64,000 nt of DNA. It comes from Campylobacter lari (GTDB lineage Bacteria; Campylobacterota; Campylobacteria; Campylobacterales; Campylobacteraceae). The stretch covers positions 248,001 through 312,000 of the forward strand of contig NZ_SMTT01000001.1 in assembly GCF_004357905.1 (NCBI RefSeq), in the 5' to 3' direction. The notes below the pieces were generated by a model, which was not told where the DNA came from, did not search any database, and worked only from the letters and a program-made list of their open reading frames with translations. Below, piece after piece: positions 57,097 to 64,000 of this stretch (positions are counted from its first letter, which is position 1; each line of letters begins with the position of its first letter). The position numbers were made by a program, and so were the translations under genes.

Positions 57097-57100
57097 GAAT
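57061..57100. terminator. Hairpin between eamA and xerH
   Basis: ATTCTTAGTG (57061-57070) pairs with CACTAAGAAT (57091-57100), with additional T/A pairing inside. It overlaps the last codons of the unshifted eamA frame and lies between convergent genes, so it probably serves both strands. Confidence 0.6.
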
Positions 57101-57130
57101 AAGTGATTAAAAAATACTAGATAAAACTAT

Positions 57131-58201
57131 CTAGGTTCTATCGTGAAGTTTTTTGGCTACCTCTGCAGCTAATTTTAGCTTTTCATTATCAAAGTGCGTA
57201 TAAATTCTTGAAGTATTTAAACTCGCATGCCCTAGTGCTTCTTGGACTAAAACTAAATCTTTTTGTTTTTTATAAAGTAGGGTAGCAAAAGTATGTCTTA
57301 ACATATGGGCTCCATTTTTTTGCTTGCGAATTCCTGCTTTAAATAAAATTTGTTCTACTATACGCGAAACATAAGCTTGGGTTAGGGCTTTGCCATTGCG
57401 ATTAACAAATAAAAGTCCATCATAAGAAAGATAATTTATCCTTACATCTTTTAAAAGATGTTCTATAAGCTCTTTTTTAATCATCACAACGCGGTATTTA
57501 TTACCTTTAGCTCTAATGCGTATAATATAAAGATCATTTTCTTCACTAATATCTTTTAATTTTATATTAATAGCTTCACTAACCCTAATTCCTGTAAAAA
57601 TGATGATTTTAATAATCAAGCGATTGCGTATGGTATTACTTTTAAAATCTGTATTATCAATAGCATCTAAAAATTTACTCACTTCATCTTCACTCATATA
57701 CTCAGGTAGCTTAACTCCTTTAGAGCCACTTACACCTGCCCAATTTTTAAGGTTGATATCAAAAATATGTGCTTTTTGATCTTCTTCATTTTGTTTATCT
57801 AAAAATGCAAAAAAATTAATCACAGCTATGCGGTAGTTTTTCTTACTCGCATCAGACAAAGAAGCACTAATACTTGCTAAAATTTCTACTAAAAGCTCTT
57901 CATCGATTTGTTTTAGCGAATAAAGCTTATAAAATAACAAATACTCATAAAGTTTTTTCAAAGGATTAAAATATGTATTTACACCGCTAAGTCCTGCATT
58001 TCTTGCTTTTTTTACATAAGCATCAAGCTCTTGTATATTTTTAACACCCTTACTTAAGGCTAAATTTACTACAGCCAAGGCTTGGGGGTCTTTTAATTCT
58101 TTATTTGATAAAGAATTTAGTTTAAATTTCACATATCTACAAAGCCAAAATAAAAATGACTTTTCAAAATTTTCTTCACAATCTAGAGGATATTTCATCA
58201 C
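57131..58201 (-). CDS. xerH: XerH, single tyrosine recombinase for chromosome dimer resolution
   Basis: 356 aa. An N-terminal core-binding domain and a catalytic domain with the Arg in TGIRVSEAINI, Lys in RAKGNKYRVV, HxxR in HMLRHTFATLLY, His in LGHASLNTSRI and nucleophile Tyr in YTHF. Epsilonproteobacteria use one Xer protein with a difH site instead of XerC/D. It overlaps the racemase gene upstream by 4 bp. A dif-like site is about 1.1 kb away at 59333-59352. Confidence 0.92.
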   Translation of the reverse strand: MMKYPLDCEENFEKSFLFWLCRYVKFKLNSLSNKELKDPQALAVVNLALSKGVKNIQELDAYVKKARNAGLSGVNTYFNPLKKLYEYLLFYKLYSLKQIDEELLVEILASISASLSDASKKNYRIAVINFFAFLDKQNEEDQKAHIFDINLKNWAGVSGSKGVKLPEYMSEDEVSKFLDAIDNTDFKSNTIRNRLIIKIIIFTGIRVSEAINIKLKDISEENDLYIIRIRAKGNKYRVVMIKKELIEHLLKDVRINYLSYDGLLFVNRNGKALTQAYVSRIVEQILFKAGIRKQKNGAHMLRHTFATLLYKKQKDLVLVQEALGHASLNTSRIYTHFDNEKLKLAAEVAKKLHDRT

Positions 58202-58881
58202 TCATTCTCCAAAGCTTTCAAAGTAGCCATTTTTGCATGAATATATGCACTATCAAATAGCTTTTTAGAGCTTTCTTTTATAATCAAACCAAGTTCAGTA
58301 CAACCCAAAATCACTCCTTGAATCTCCGGAAATTGAGCAATCAAATCACATAAATATCTTTTTGATTTTTCATTTATAATACCTTTGCAAAGTTCATTAA
58401 AAATAATGTCATTAAGCTTTAAAATATCATCATTTTTGGGAATAAAAACTTCAATCTTTGAGTTAATTAAAAGTTGTTTATAAAAATCTTCTTGCATAGT
58501 GTATTTTGTCCCCAATAACAATACTTTATCGATATTTTGCTCTTGAAGTTCTAAAAGCATAGCTTTGGCTATATGTAAGATAGGAATTTGAATGTTTTTT
58601 TGTATATTTTCATAACATTTATGCATAGTATTAGTGCAAATTAATATAAAATCAACTCCACTTTTTTGCAAAAGTAGGGCATGTTGGGTTAAAATTTCAC
58701 TTGCTTTTTGCCAATCATTCTTTCGTTGACATTCTTCTATTTCTTCAAAATCAACGCTAGTTAAAACTATCTTGGCACTATGTAATTTTCCTAATTTTTC
58801 ATTTGTTAATTTATTGATAATTTCATAATAACTAAGTGTGCTTTCATAACTCATTCCGCCTATTAAACCTATGGTTTTCAA
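58198..58881 (-). CDS. Aspartate/glutamate racemase family protein
   Basis: 227 aa. GLIGGMSYESTLSYYEIIN at the start, with the two catalytic Cys in ICTNTMHK (about residue 82) and LGCTELGLII (about 193), as in YgeA/aspartate-racemase members. It interconverts L- and D-forms of an acidic or broader set of amino acids. It sits directly upstream of xerH with a 4-bp overlap, so xerH is probably transcribed with it. Confidence 0.88.
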   Translation of the reverse strand: MKTIGLIGGMSYESTLSYYEIINKLTNEKLGKLHSAKIVLTSVDFEEIEECQRKNDWQKASEILTQHALLLQKSGVDFILICTNTMHKCYENIQKNIQIPILHIAKAMLLELQEQNIDKVLLLGTKYTMQEDFYKQLLINSKIEVFIPKNDDILKLNDIIFNELCKGIINEKSKRYLCDLIAQFPEIQGVILGCTELGLIIKESSKKLFDSAYIHAKMATLKALENE

Positions 58882-58974
58882 TTTTTTTCCTTTTAAAATT
58901 AATATAAAAATTATAAAAAAATCTTACTTAAAAAATATCAAGCTATAATTATAAAAACAAAATAGGGTGATGAT

Positions 58975-59175
58975 ATGTTTTTTAAGAAAAAAACCGCGCA
59001 AAAGCAAGTAAAACAAAACAATATTTCAAAACAAGATAATACTTTAAATAACGACTTTGCACAAGAAAAAAGACTTTACGAATTTAGAGAAAATATGAAA
59101 AAACTTAGCAAAAATGAAAATAGTGCTAAACTTTTAGCAAAACAACTTTCAAGATTAATTCAAAAATCCAAATAA
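58975..59175 (+). CDS. Small basic hypothetical protein
   Basis: 66 aa, Lys/Gln-rich (FFKKKTAQKQVKQ; KLLAKQLSRLIQKSK). It has TATAAT at 58944-58949 and AGGGTGA before the ATG, so it is likely expressed. No family recognised; a nucleic-acid-binding role would fit the charge but is not shown. It borders the AT-rich gap with the dif-like site. Confidence 0.65.
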   Translation: MFFKKKTAQKQVKQNNISKQDNTLNNDFAQEKRLYEFRENMKKLSKNENSAKLLAKQLSRLIQKSK

Positions 59176-59595
59176 AATCAAAAACTCCACACAAGTTAAA
59201 CTTTTGTATTAATTTCTTTTTTTACTCATCATTTTAACTTTTTTAGTCTATAAAAATATTTTAATTTAAACTTAATATATATGTAAAATTATATGATAAA
59301 TAGTAAAATATTGAAATTATATATATTTTGTATTGAAAACTATAATTTTCAAACTTTTATATTTATCTGTTTATACATAAGTAAAATATATTTAAAAATA
59401 CCTATAATATAGTATTTAAAGCATTTTATTTTTTGGATGAAAATAATTTATCCATAAAAAAATAAGTATAATTTTTTGAAAAATATTATAAGTTATTTTA
59501 TGCAGTTATAAAAGACTAAAGATGTATATTTTTTATTTCAACTAAATTTTAGTTTATATTTTTGCTTAAATAAATTTGAAGTTTAAAAATGTAGA
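59176..59595. other. AT-rich intergenic gap (420 bp)
   Basis: No convincing gene on either strand. It is very A/T-rich even for this genome, with many TATAAT-like words. It holds the dif-like dyad at 59333-59352 and single DnaA-box-like words (TTATCCATA near 59448, TTATACATA near 59373), too few to suggest an origin. Confidence 0.7.
59333..59352. other. Candidate difH site for XerH
   Basis: TTGAAAA-CTATAA-TTTTCAA: two perfect 7-bp arms around a 6-bp centre, the geometry of a Xer core site. The block GAAAACTATAATTTTC is almost the same as the core of the streptococcal single-Xer site difSL as I recall it (GAAAAACTATAATTTTC). It lies in noncoding DNA about 1.1 kb upstream of xerH. Confidence 0.65.
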
Positions 59596-60087
59596 TTAGT
59601 TATTTTCTTGACTTTTAGGATAATCAAAAAACACAACTTCCCCACTGTGTTCTTTTATATCTTTAAATTCTTTTATATCAAATTGCATACATAAAATAGC
59701 AGAAGTTGGAAAGTTTTCTAAATCTATATGAGCTAGATACTCACAAAGTTCTTGCAATAAAGGATTGTGCATAATTAGCACTACCCTACTCTCTTTTGAT
59801 TCTTTTATAAAATTTAACACATCCTTTAAATTACCATCATAAAAGCTTTTTTCTATCTTGATATCTTTTTCTTTTAAAGAAAAGCTTTTACAGAGTTTTT
59901 GTGCTGTTTTTATACAACGCTTAGCAGGACTTGAGATAATGCTTTGGGCTTTAAATTCTAAATCCTTAATCCTATAAATCATAGTTTTTAAATCATCTTT
60001 TCCACTAGAACTAAGTTCTCGTTGTAAATCTTGATCGTAATTTTCTTTTTGAGCTTTAGCATGACGAATAAAATAGATATATTTCAT
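59596..60087 (-). CDS. SixA-type histidine phosphatase
   Basis: 163 aa. The catalytic RHG-like motif is FIRHAKAQ (residue 6), with a second Arg in ISSPAKRCIKTA and the second His in VLIMHNPLLQEL. SixA enzymes dephosphorylate His residues of phosphotransfer proteins; which partner exists here is unknown, and general phosphohistidine or small-molecule activity cannot be ruled out. It overlaps the rhomboid gene by 4 bp. Confidence 0.85.
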   Translation of the reverse strand: MKYIYFIRHAKAQKENYDQDLQRELSSSGKDDLKTMIYRIKDLEFKAQSIISSPAKRCIKTAQKLCKSFSLKEKDIKIEKSFYDGNLKDVLNFIKESKESRVVLIMHNPLLQELCEYLAHIDLENFPTSAILCMQFDIKEFKDIKEHSGEVVFFDYPKSQENN

Positions 60088-60614
60088 CTTATAACCTTAA
60101 ATTTACCCAAAGCATATCCACATATAAAGCCAAAAATATGTGCATACCAAGCTATATTAACACCCATAAAAATAGGCACAAAACTCATTAATAATATAGC
60201 CACGATAAGTCCTTTGGTGGCGGTTTTATCCAAATATGCATAATACCCCATTAAAACACATATAGCACCACTTGCACCCACTACATTTACAAAACTGCCA
60301 TCAAAACTTAAATACACATAAAAAGCACTAAGCAAAGAGCAAAGAATTCCACCGATTAAATAAAGCAGAGCAAATTTAAAACTTTTTAAGTATTTTTCAA
60401 GCATAGAACCAAATTGAAAAAGCACTATCATATTTAAAATCAAATGAGGCCAATTTCCATGCATAAATATTGAGCTTAAAATTTGCCAATAAAATCCTTG
60501 AAAAAAAAATAAATTTAAACCCAAAATAGTATCTAAATTTAAAGAACCAAAATAAAGATAATTTACAAAAATAAATACAATAACATTAAAAGCGATTAAA
60601 AATGAAGCTACCAT
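60084..60614 (-). CDS. Rhomboid-family intramembrane serine protease
   Basis: 176 aa with six membrane helices. The nucleophile Ser is in VVGASGAICVLMGYYA (GxSG, about residue 94) and the catalytic His in WYAHIFGFICGYALG (about 159), with the family NMIVLFQFGSMLE motif. It is a minimal six-helix rhomboid. Substrates unknown. Confidence 0.88.
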   Translation of the reverse strand: MVASFLIAFNVIVFIFVNYLYFGSLNLDTILGLNLFFFQGFYWQILSSIFMHGNWPHLILNMIVLFQFGSMLEKYLKSFKFALLYLIGGILCSLLSAFYVYLSFDGSFVNVVGASGAICVLMGYYAYLDKTATKGLIVAILLMSFVPIFMGVNIAWYAHIFGFICGYALGKFKVIR

Positions 60615-60727
60615 TGCCCTACTTTGTATTTTTGATAATTATAACAAAAAGCTATTTAAATTCTAGCTTACACATAAAATTCACATTAATAAGATACAAT
60701 ATCGTCAAAAATATAATAAGGTTAAAA

Positions 60728-61138
60728 ATGAAAAAACTAGCTTTAGCTTTTTTGATTAGTTTAAATACTCTTAATGCTGGTATAGTCATAGCACCTGATT
60801 CTTTGCCGGTAAATATCAAACAATTTATTAAAGATTACTTTAATGCAGAGATTGGTCTAGTAGAACAAGATGGATATTCTTACGAAATTTATTTAAGTGA
60901 TGGAAGTGAAATTGAGTTTTCACTCAATGGAGAATTTAAAGAAGCTGAAAATTTCAGATCTTTAAATTATGCTATTTTGCCTTTAGCAATACAAAATACC
61001 ATTAAAAATACCTATCCAAATGCAGCGATTATTGAAATAGAAAGAAAAATTTCATATTACAAAATAGAACTTAATAATCAAATGAAACTTTATATTGATG
61101 ATAATGGGACTATTTTAAGACAAAAATTTGACGATTAA
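60728..61138 (+). CDS. PepSY-like exported protein
   Basis: 136 aa from ATG 60728; an in-frame reading back to 60602 lacks a ribosome site and spoils the signal peptide (MKKLALAFLISLNTLNAG). The mature part has two similar beta-alpha-beta units (SLPVNIKQFIKDYF...YEIYLSDGSEIEFS and LPLAIQNTIKNTY...KIELNNQMKLYIDDNG; given in pieces), the PepSY-like (DUF2874) pattern. Periplasmic, function unknown. Confidence 0.78.
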   Translation: MKKLALAFLISLNTLNAGIVIAPDSLPVNIKQFIKDYFNAEIGLVEQDGYSYEIYLSDGSEIEFSLNGEFKEAENFRSLNYAILPLAIQNTIKNTYPNAAIIEIERKISYYKIELNNQMKLYIDDNGTILRQKFDD

Positions 61139-61433
61139 AATTGTTTAAGATCAAATAAGCAAGTTTTAAATTTTCTTCTAAAAAAGGCTTTAACCCTTAT
61201 CAAAACTTATAAAAATTTCAATTGCTCCGGTAGAATAAGGAGCTTTATCATAGGCTCCGTATTGATTTTCTCACCTTAAATATTGCTTTTACTTTGTTTG
61301 GACAAAATCATAATTAGTACTACTCTTTATCAAATTAGATAAACAAATATCAAATTTTTCCTAAAATATTTAGTATAAATGTATTTTCATTATAGGTATA
61401 TAACTCACACATAAGCTAAAATTTTTTAAATAT
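61139..61433. other. Intergenic gap with possible gene remnant
   Basis: 295 bp without a full gene. On the minus strand 61270-61190 is open for 26 codons plus stop, reading ENQYGAYDKAPYSTGAIEIF and then ISFDKG, with codon use and composition of a real protein C-terminus rather than noncoding DNA. Stops close it upstream. It may be the decayed tail of a lost gene. Confidence 0.35.
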
Positions 61434-61844
61434 TTACTCCTCTTGCACTCTTACTATCAGGCTTTTTGGTAGTTTAAAATATTCAATCCATTCTTGTTCT
61501 TTTTGTCTCATTTGTCCTTGATCTACCTCATGATCATATCCTTGTAAATGAAGCATAGCATGTATAAAAAGTAATGCCATCTCTTCTTCATTACTGTGTT
61601 TATACTCCATTGCTTTTTTACTTACTTCATCTAAATTTATCACAATGCTACCAAGTAAATTTTCACAATTTTGCATCAAAGGAAAAGATAACACATCTGT
61701 AGTTTTATCTATACCTCTTTGACTAAAATTAATCTCACGCATAACTCTTTCATTTACCAAAACAAGCTCTATATTTTGATCGCTCATTTTCTGTGCTATT
61801 TTTTCAAGAAAAGAAATATCCATTTCTTCTTCACAAAAAATCAT
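61434..61844 (-). CDS. ybeY: YbeY, endoribonuclease/rRNA maturation factor
   Basis: 136 aa. The zinc site HAMLHLQGYDHEVD (HxxxHxxGxDH, about residue 95-108) and TTDVLSFPL are the family signatures. It acts in 16S rRNA 3' processing and ribosome quality control. It is transcribed away from queC across a 53-bp gap that must hold both promoters. Confidence 0.93.
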   Translation of the reverse strand: MIFCEEEMDISFLEKIAQKMSDQNIELVLVNERVMREINFSQRGIDKTTDVLSFPLMQNCENLLGSIVINLDEVSKKAMEYKHSNEEEMALLFIHAMLHLQGYDHEVDQGQMRQKEQEWIEYFKLPKSLIVRVQEE

Positions 61845-61897
61845 TATTATCCTTTTGATTTTATAATTTCAAAATTATATCAAAATTAAGGAAAAGC

Positions 61898-62563
61898 ATG
61901 AAAAAAGCTCTTTGTATTATAAGTGGTGGTATGGATAGTACTTTATGTGCATATTTAGCTAAAAAAGAAGGATATGAGATCATTGCTTTACATTTTGACT
62001 ATAACCAACGCACCATGCTTAAAGAAAGGGAATGTTTTAATAAAATTTGTGAAAAACTTAACATAAAAACAAAATATATTTTAGATGTGTCATTTATAGC
62101 AAATATTGGAGGAAACTCACTAACAGATTTAAATTTAGAAATTCCCAAAGAAAAACTACATGAAAAAGAAGTCCCAAACACCTATGTTCCTTTTAGAAAT
62201 GGTATTTTTTTATCTATCGCAGGTGCTATAGCTGAAAAGGAAAATTGTGAAAGTATTTTTATAGGAGTGGTACAAGAAGATAGCAGTGGTTATCCTGATT
62301 GTAGTGCGAAATTTATACAAAAAGCTAATGAATTTATCAATGAAGGTACAACAAAAACTTGCAAAGTACAAATAAAAACCCCATTAGTTCATCTAAGTAA
62401 AGGACAAATAGTTGAATTAGCCCTAAAAGAAAAGGTAGCCTTAGAATATACTTGGTCTTGCTATGAAAGAGGAGATAAAGCTTGTGGTAAATGTGATAGT
62501 TGTTTATTAAGACTAAAAGGCTTTAAAGAGGCTAATGTAAAAGATTTTATAGAATATGTTTAA
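61898..62563 (+). CDS. queC: QueC, 7-cyano-7-deazaguanine synthase
   Basis: 221 aa, makes preQ0 for queuosine. ATP loop [16 protein letters not shown] (residue 6), then [12 protein letters not shown] and the zinc-binding set [15 protein letters not shown] near the C-terminus. AAGGAA precedes the ATG. Other que genes are not in the window. Confidence 0.95.
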   Translation: MKKALCIISGGMDSTLCAYLAKKEGYEIIALHFDYNQRTMLKERECFNKICEKLNIKTKYILDVSFIANIGGNSLTDLNLEIPKEKLHEKEVPNTYVPFRNGIFLSIAGAIAEKENCESIFIGVVQEDSSGYPDCSAKFIQKANEFINEGTTKTCKVQIKTPLVHLSKGQIVELALKEKVALEYTWSCYERGDKACGKCDSCLLRLKGFKEANVKDFIEYV

Positions 62564-62625
62564 AAATTTACTTTCATTTTATTTTAGTTTGTATAATTTG
62601 CTTTTTTAAACATTAAGGAGAAAAC

Positions 62626-63198
62626 ATGAAAAAAATATTATTTGGTTCATTTTTAGCTGCTTCGATTTTGGCAAGTAGTGCTTTGAGTAAAGAATTTAGC
62701 TTAGATAAAGCACACACAAATGTAGCTTTTAAAATCAAACATTTACAAATTAGCAATGTAAATGGAAATTTTAAAGATTATGATGCAGTAATTGATTTTG
62801 ATAGTGCTAAATTTGAATTTAACAAACTTCAAGCAAATATAAAAGTTGCTTCTATAAACACAGAAAATAAAGCAAGAGATGCACATTTACAACAAGATGA
62901 TTTTTTTAAAGCAAAAACTCATCCAAACATTACTTTTACTATGAGTAAATATGAAAAAATCTCTAATGAAAAAGGTAAAATGTATGGCTCATTAAGTATT
63001 GCTGGAGTAAGCAAAGATGTTGTTTTAGATACTGAAATTGGCGGTGTTATTAAAACAGATAGTGGCAAAGAAAAAGCAGGTTTTACTCTACAAGGACAAA
63101 TTAAAAGAAGTGATTTCAAATTTGCTCCTGATACTTCTAGCTTAACACTTAGCGATGAAGTACAAATTAGCATCGAAGCAGAAATCAACGAAAAATAA
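62626..63198 (+). CDS. YceI-family periplasmic protein
   Basis: 190 aa with a signal peptide (about 1-21). The lipocalin-like YceI fold is shown by FSLDKAHTNVAFKIKHL, FEFNKLQANIKVASINT, ARDAHLQQDDFFKAKTHPNITF and LSIAGVSKDVVL. Family members bind polyprenoid-type lipids. An AAGGAG site is present, and a -10-like TATAAT lies near 62583. It has its own promoter and terminator, so is monocistronic. Confidence 0.9.
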   Translation: MKKILFGSFLAASILASSALSKEFSLDKAHTNVAFKIKHLQISNVNGNFKDYDAVIDFDSAKFEFNKLQANIKVASINTENKARDAHLQQDDFFKAKTHPNITFTMSKYEKISNEKGKMYGSLSIAGVSKDVVLDTEIGGVIKTDSGKEKAGFTLQGQIKRSDFKFAPDTSSLTLSDEVQISIEAEINEK

Positions 63199-63204
63199 TA
63201 CTAT

Positions 63205-63235
63205 AAAAGCATTTTACTTTTTGTAAAATGCTTTT
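63205..63235. terminator. Bidirectional terminator, yceI / PEB3-like gene
   Basis: A 13-bp perfect stem (AAAAGCATTTTAC at 63205-63217, GTAAAATGCTTTT at 63223-63235) with a T5 loop, between convergent genes. Confidence 0.88.
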
Positions 63236-63240
63236 GATTT

Positions 63241-63984
63241 TTATTTAGCTACCCAACCTTCTTTTTTCCAAATTTTTTGAGCTTCTTTACTTTGTGTAAA
63301 TTTGATGAATTCAGCTACTTTTGGATTTTTTAAACCTTTTTGCGTTGGAACTATTTCAGCTGCTCTGTAAATGATTGAATTTTTATCCGCTAAAATAAAT
63401 TTATTTTCTTTCTCTCCAACTGCTTTAATCCAATGTGTCCAAATGATTAAAGCATCGATATTTTGATTATTTTTCCACTCATCAACCGCTGCTTTTGAAT
63501 TTTTAGCATATACTTTAATGTTTTTTCTTAATTTTTCTAGGTTTTCAATTTTTCCTGTTTTTAAAGCCATATCCTCATATAAGCCAACCTGCCCTGCTCC
63601 ATCAACCACCATAACATTAACACCATCTTTTAAAAGATCTTCAAATTTTTTAATTTTTTTTGGATTATTTGCTCTTACAATCATACCCGAGCCTCTAGCA
63701 TTTAAAACTTGAACATCTTCTATTTTGATTTGTTTTGGCATTGCTTTAACAAAACCATCCATCATAGAAGTATTACCTGAATAAATAATATCAGCATCTG
63801 TTTTTGCTTTTTTTATCCATTTAGGTGTTGGTCCTGCATTAATAATAACTTTTTCTCCATGTTTTTCTTCAAATTGCTTAGCAAGCTCTTTCAAAACAGG
63901 AGCAGGACCACCTGGACCATAAACTAAAATTTCAGCATTTAATGCAGCTGCAGCAAATAAACTTAAAAATAAAAATTTTTTCAT
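63241..63984 (-). CDS. PEB3/AcfC-like periplasmic binding protein
   Basis: 247 aa with a signal peptide (about 1-18). The mature start EILVYGPGGPAPVLKELAKQ and the following INAGPTPKWIKKAKTDADI closely follow C. jejuni PEB3 (YGPGGPHTALKDIA; FGPQATWFEKAKKDADI as I remember it), as do the Trp-rich IIWTHWIKAVGE and the C-terminal SKEAQKIWKKEGW. PEB3/AcfC proteins bind oxyanions such as phosphoglycerate or citrate-like ligands and act as surface antigens or adhesins. It lacks the TTTS motif of tungstate-binding TupA. The glycosylation state is not predicted here. Confidence 0.85.
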   Translation of the reverse strand: MKKFLFLSLFAAAALNAEILVYGPGGPAPVLKELAKQFEEKHGEKVIINAGPTPKWIKKAKTDADIIYSGNTSMMDGFVKAMPKQIKIEDVQVLNARGSGMIVRANNPKKIKKFEDLLKDGVNVMVVDGAGQVGLYEDMALKTGKIENLEKLRKNIKVYAKNSKAAVDEWKNNQNIDALIIWTHWIKAVGEKENKFILADKNSIIYRAAEIVPTQKGLKNPKVAEFIKFTQSKEAQKIWKKEGWVAK

Positions 63985-64000
63985 ATTTTTTCCTTAAATT

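Noticed and set aside
59176..59595. Replication origin
   Set aside because: AT-rich with one or two DnaA-box-like words only; no cluster of boxes and no dnaA nearby. A dif/terminus role fits better.
60602..60727. Longer start for the PepSY-like gene
   Set aside because: It would hide a clear signal peptide beginning at 60728 and overlaps the rhomboid start.
62586..62600. Sigma-54 promoter before the yceI gene
   Set aside because: TTTGCTTTT is present but no GG lies ten bases before the GC; a TATAAT is there instead.
63241..63984. Tungstate- or molybdate-binding protein (TupA/ModA)
   Set aside because: It lacks the TTTS ligand motif and no permease or ATPase gene is adjacent; sequence blocks match PEB3/AcfC instead.
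1..64000. CRISPR array, insertion sequence or prophage
   Set aside because: I looked for spaced direct repeats, transposase and phage genes on both strands and found none; XerH is the housekeeping recombinase, not an integrase.

Overview
The window is a piece of an epsilonproteobacterial chromosome, almost certainly a Campylobacter. The base composition is strongly A+T-rich, genes are packed with 1-25 bp overlaps, and the genes are typically Campylobacter: PEB3-like protein, CprRS-HtrA, HspR-CbpA, XerH, a flaG-fliD-fliS cluster and a Cys-tailed Tpx. From memory the content matches several blocks that lie apart in C. jejuni (pst-hyp; tpx/uvrD; cprS to HAD hydrolase; hemA-fliS; era-rpoN; flgA-cysE; moeA-xerH), joined here in another order. 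That would fit a non-jejuni species such as the C. lari group, but the species cannot be fixed from this window. I see no insertion sequence, prophage or CRISPR array; this is mostly core chromosome.

Region by region. 1-4.4 kb: an OmpR-type response regulator cut by the window edge, divergent from a phosphate transport operon (pstSCAB) with a near-consensus Pho box. 4.4-5.7 kb: a DUF2920-type alpha/beta hydrolase interrupted in frame by a G9 tract, a likely phase-variable switch. 5.7-15 kb: a MATE exporter, a YgjP-like metalloprotease, a protein that looks like a degenerate HypF, then hypF and hypBCDEA for [NiFe]-hydrogenase maturation, and msrA. 15.5-21.5 kb (minus strand): thiol peroxidase, UvrD/PcrA-type helicase, CprS/CprR and HtrA. 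21.6-26.2 kb: cbpA-hspR (heat shock), a KefB-type antiporter and small conserved genes. 26.2-33.2 kb: polyprenyl synthase, hemA, proS, fxsA-like, hemC and ubiD. 33.3-36.6 kb: flaG-fliD-fliS and a small gene behind candidate sigma-54 and sigma-28 promoters, then the RNase P RNA gene on the minus strand. 36.9-42.8 kb (minus): a PilN/PilO- or GspL/GspM-like membrane pair, era, hslU, hslV, rplI and argG. 42.9-46.2 kb (plus): S4 protein, tsaE, lptB, rpoN, yggS. 46.2-53.2 kb (minus): an eight-gene run, flgA-ubiX-coaD-tmk-hisS-speA-cysE-murG, in which neighbouring genes overlap. 53.2-57.1 kb: tRNA-Gly(GCC), a small gene with an excellent sigma-54 promoter, moeA, murA and an EamA transporter whose last 21 codons are lost to a frameshift. 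57.1-59.6 kb: the single tyrosine recombinase xerH, a racemase, a small basic ORF and an AT-rich gap holding a strong candidate dif site. 59.6-64 kb: SixA-like phosphatase, rhomboid protease, PepSY-like protein, ybeY, queC, a YceI protein and a PEB3/AcfC-like binding protein.

Links between parts: rpoN lies in the same window as two candidate sigma-54 promoters on flagellar-type genes. UbiD and UbiX are both present and form a prenyl-FMN decarboxylase/cofactor pair. XerH lies about 1.1 kb from a dif-like site, suggesting this end of the window is near the replication terminus. The most interesting items are the dif candidate, the G9 switch, the HypF-like neighbour of HypF, the PilN/PilO-like pair and the sigma-54-driven small gene.
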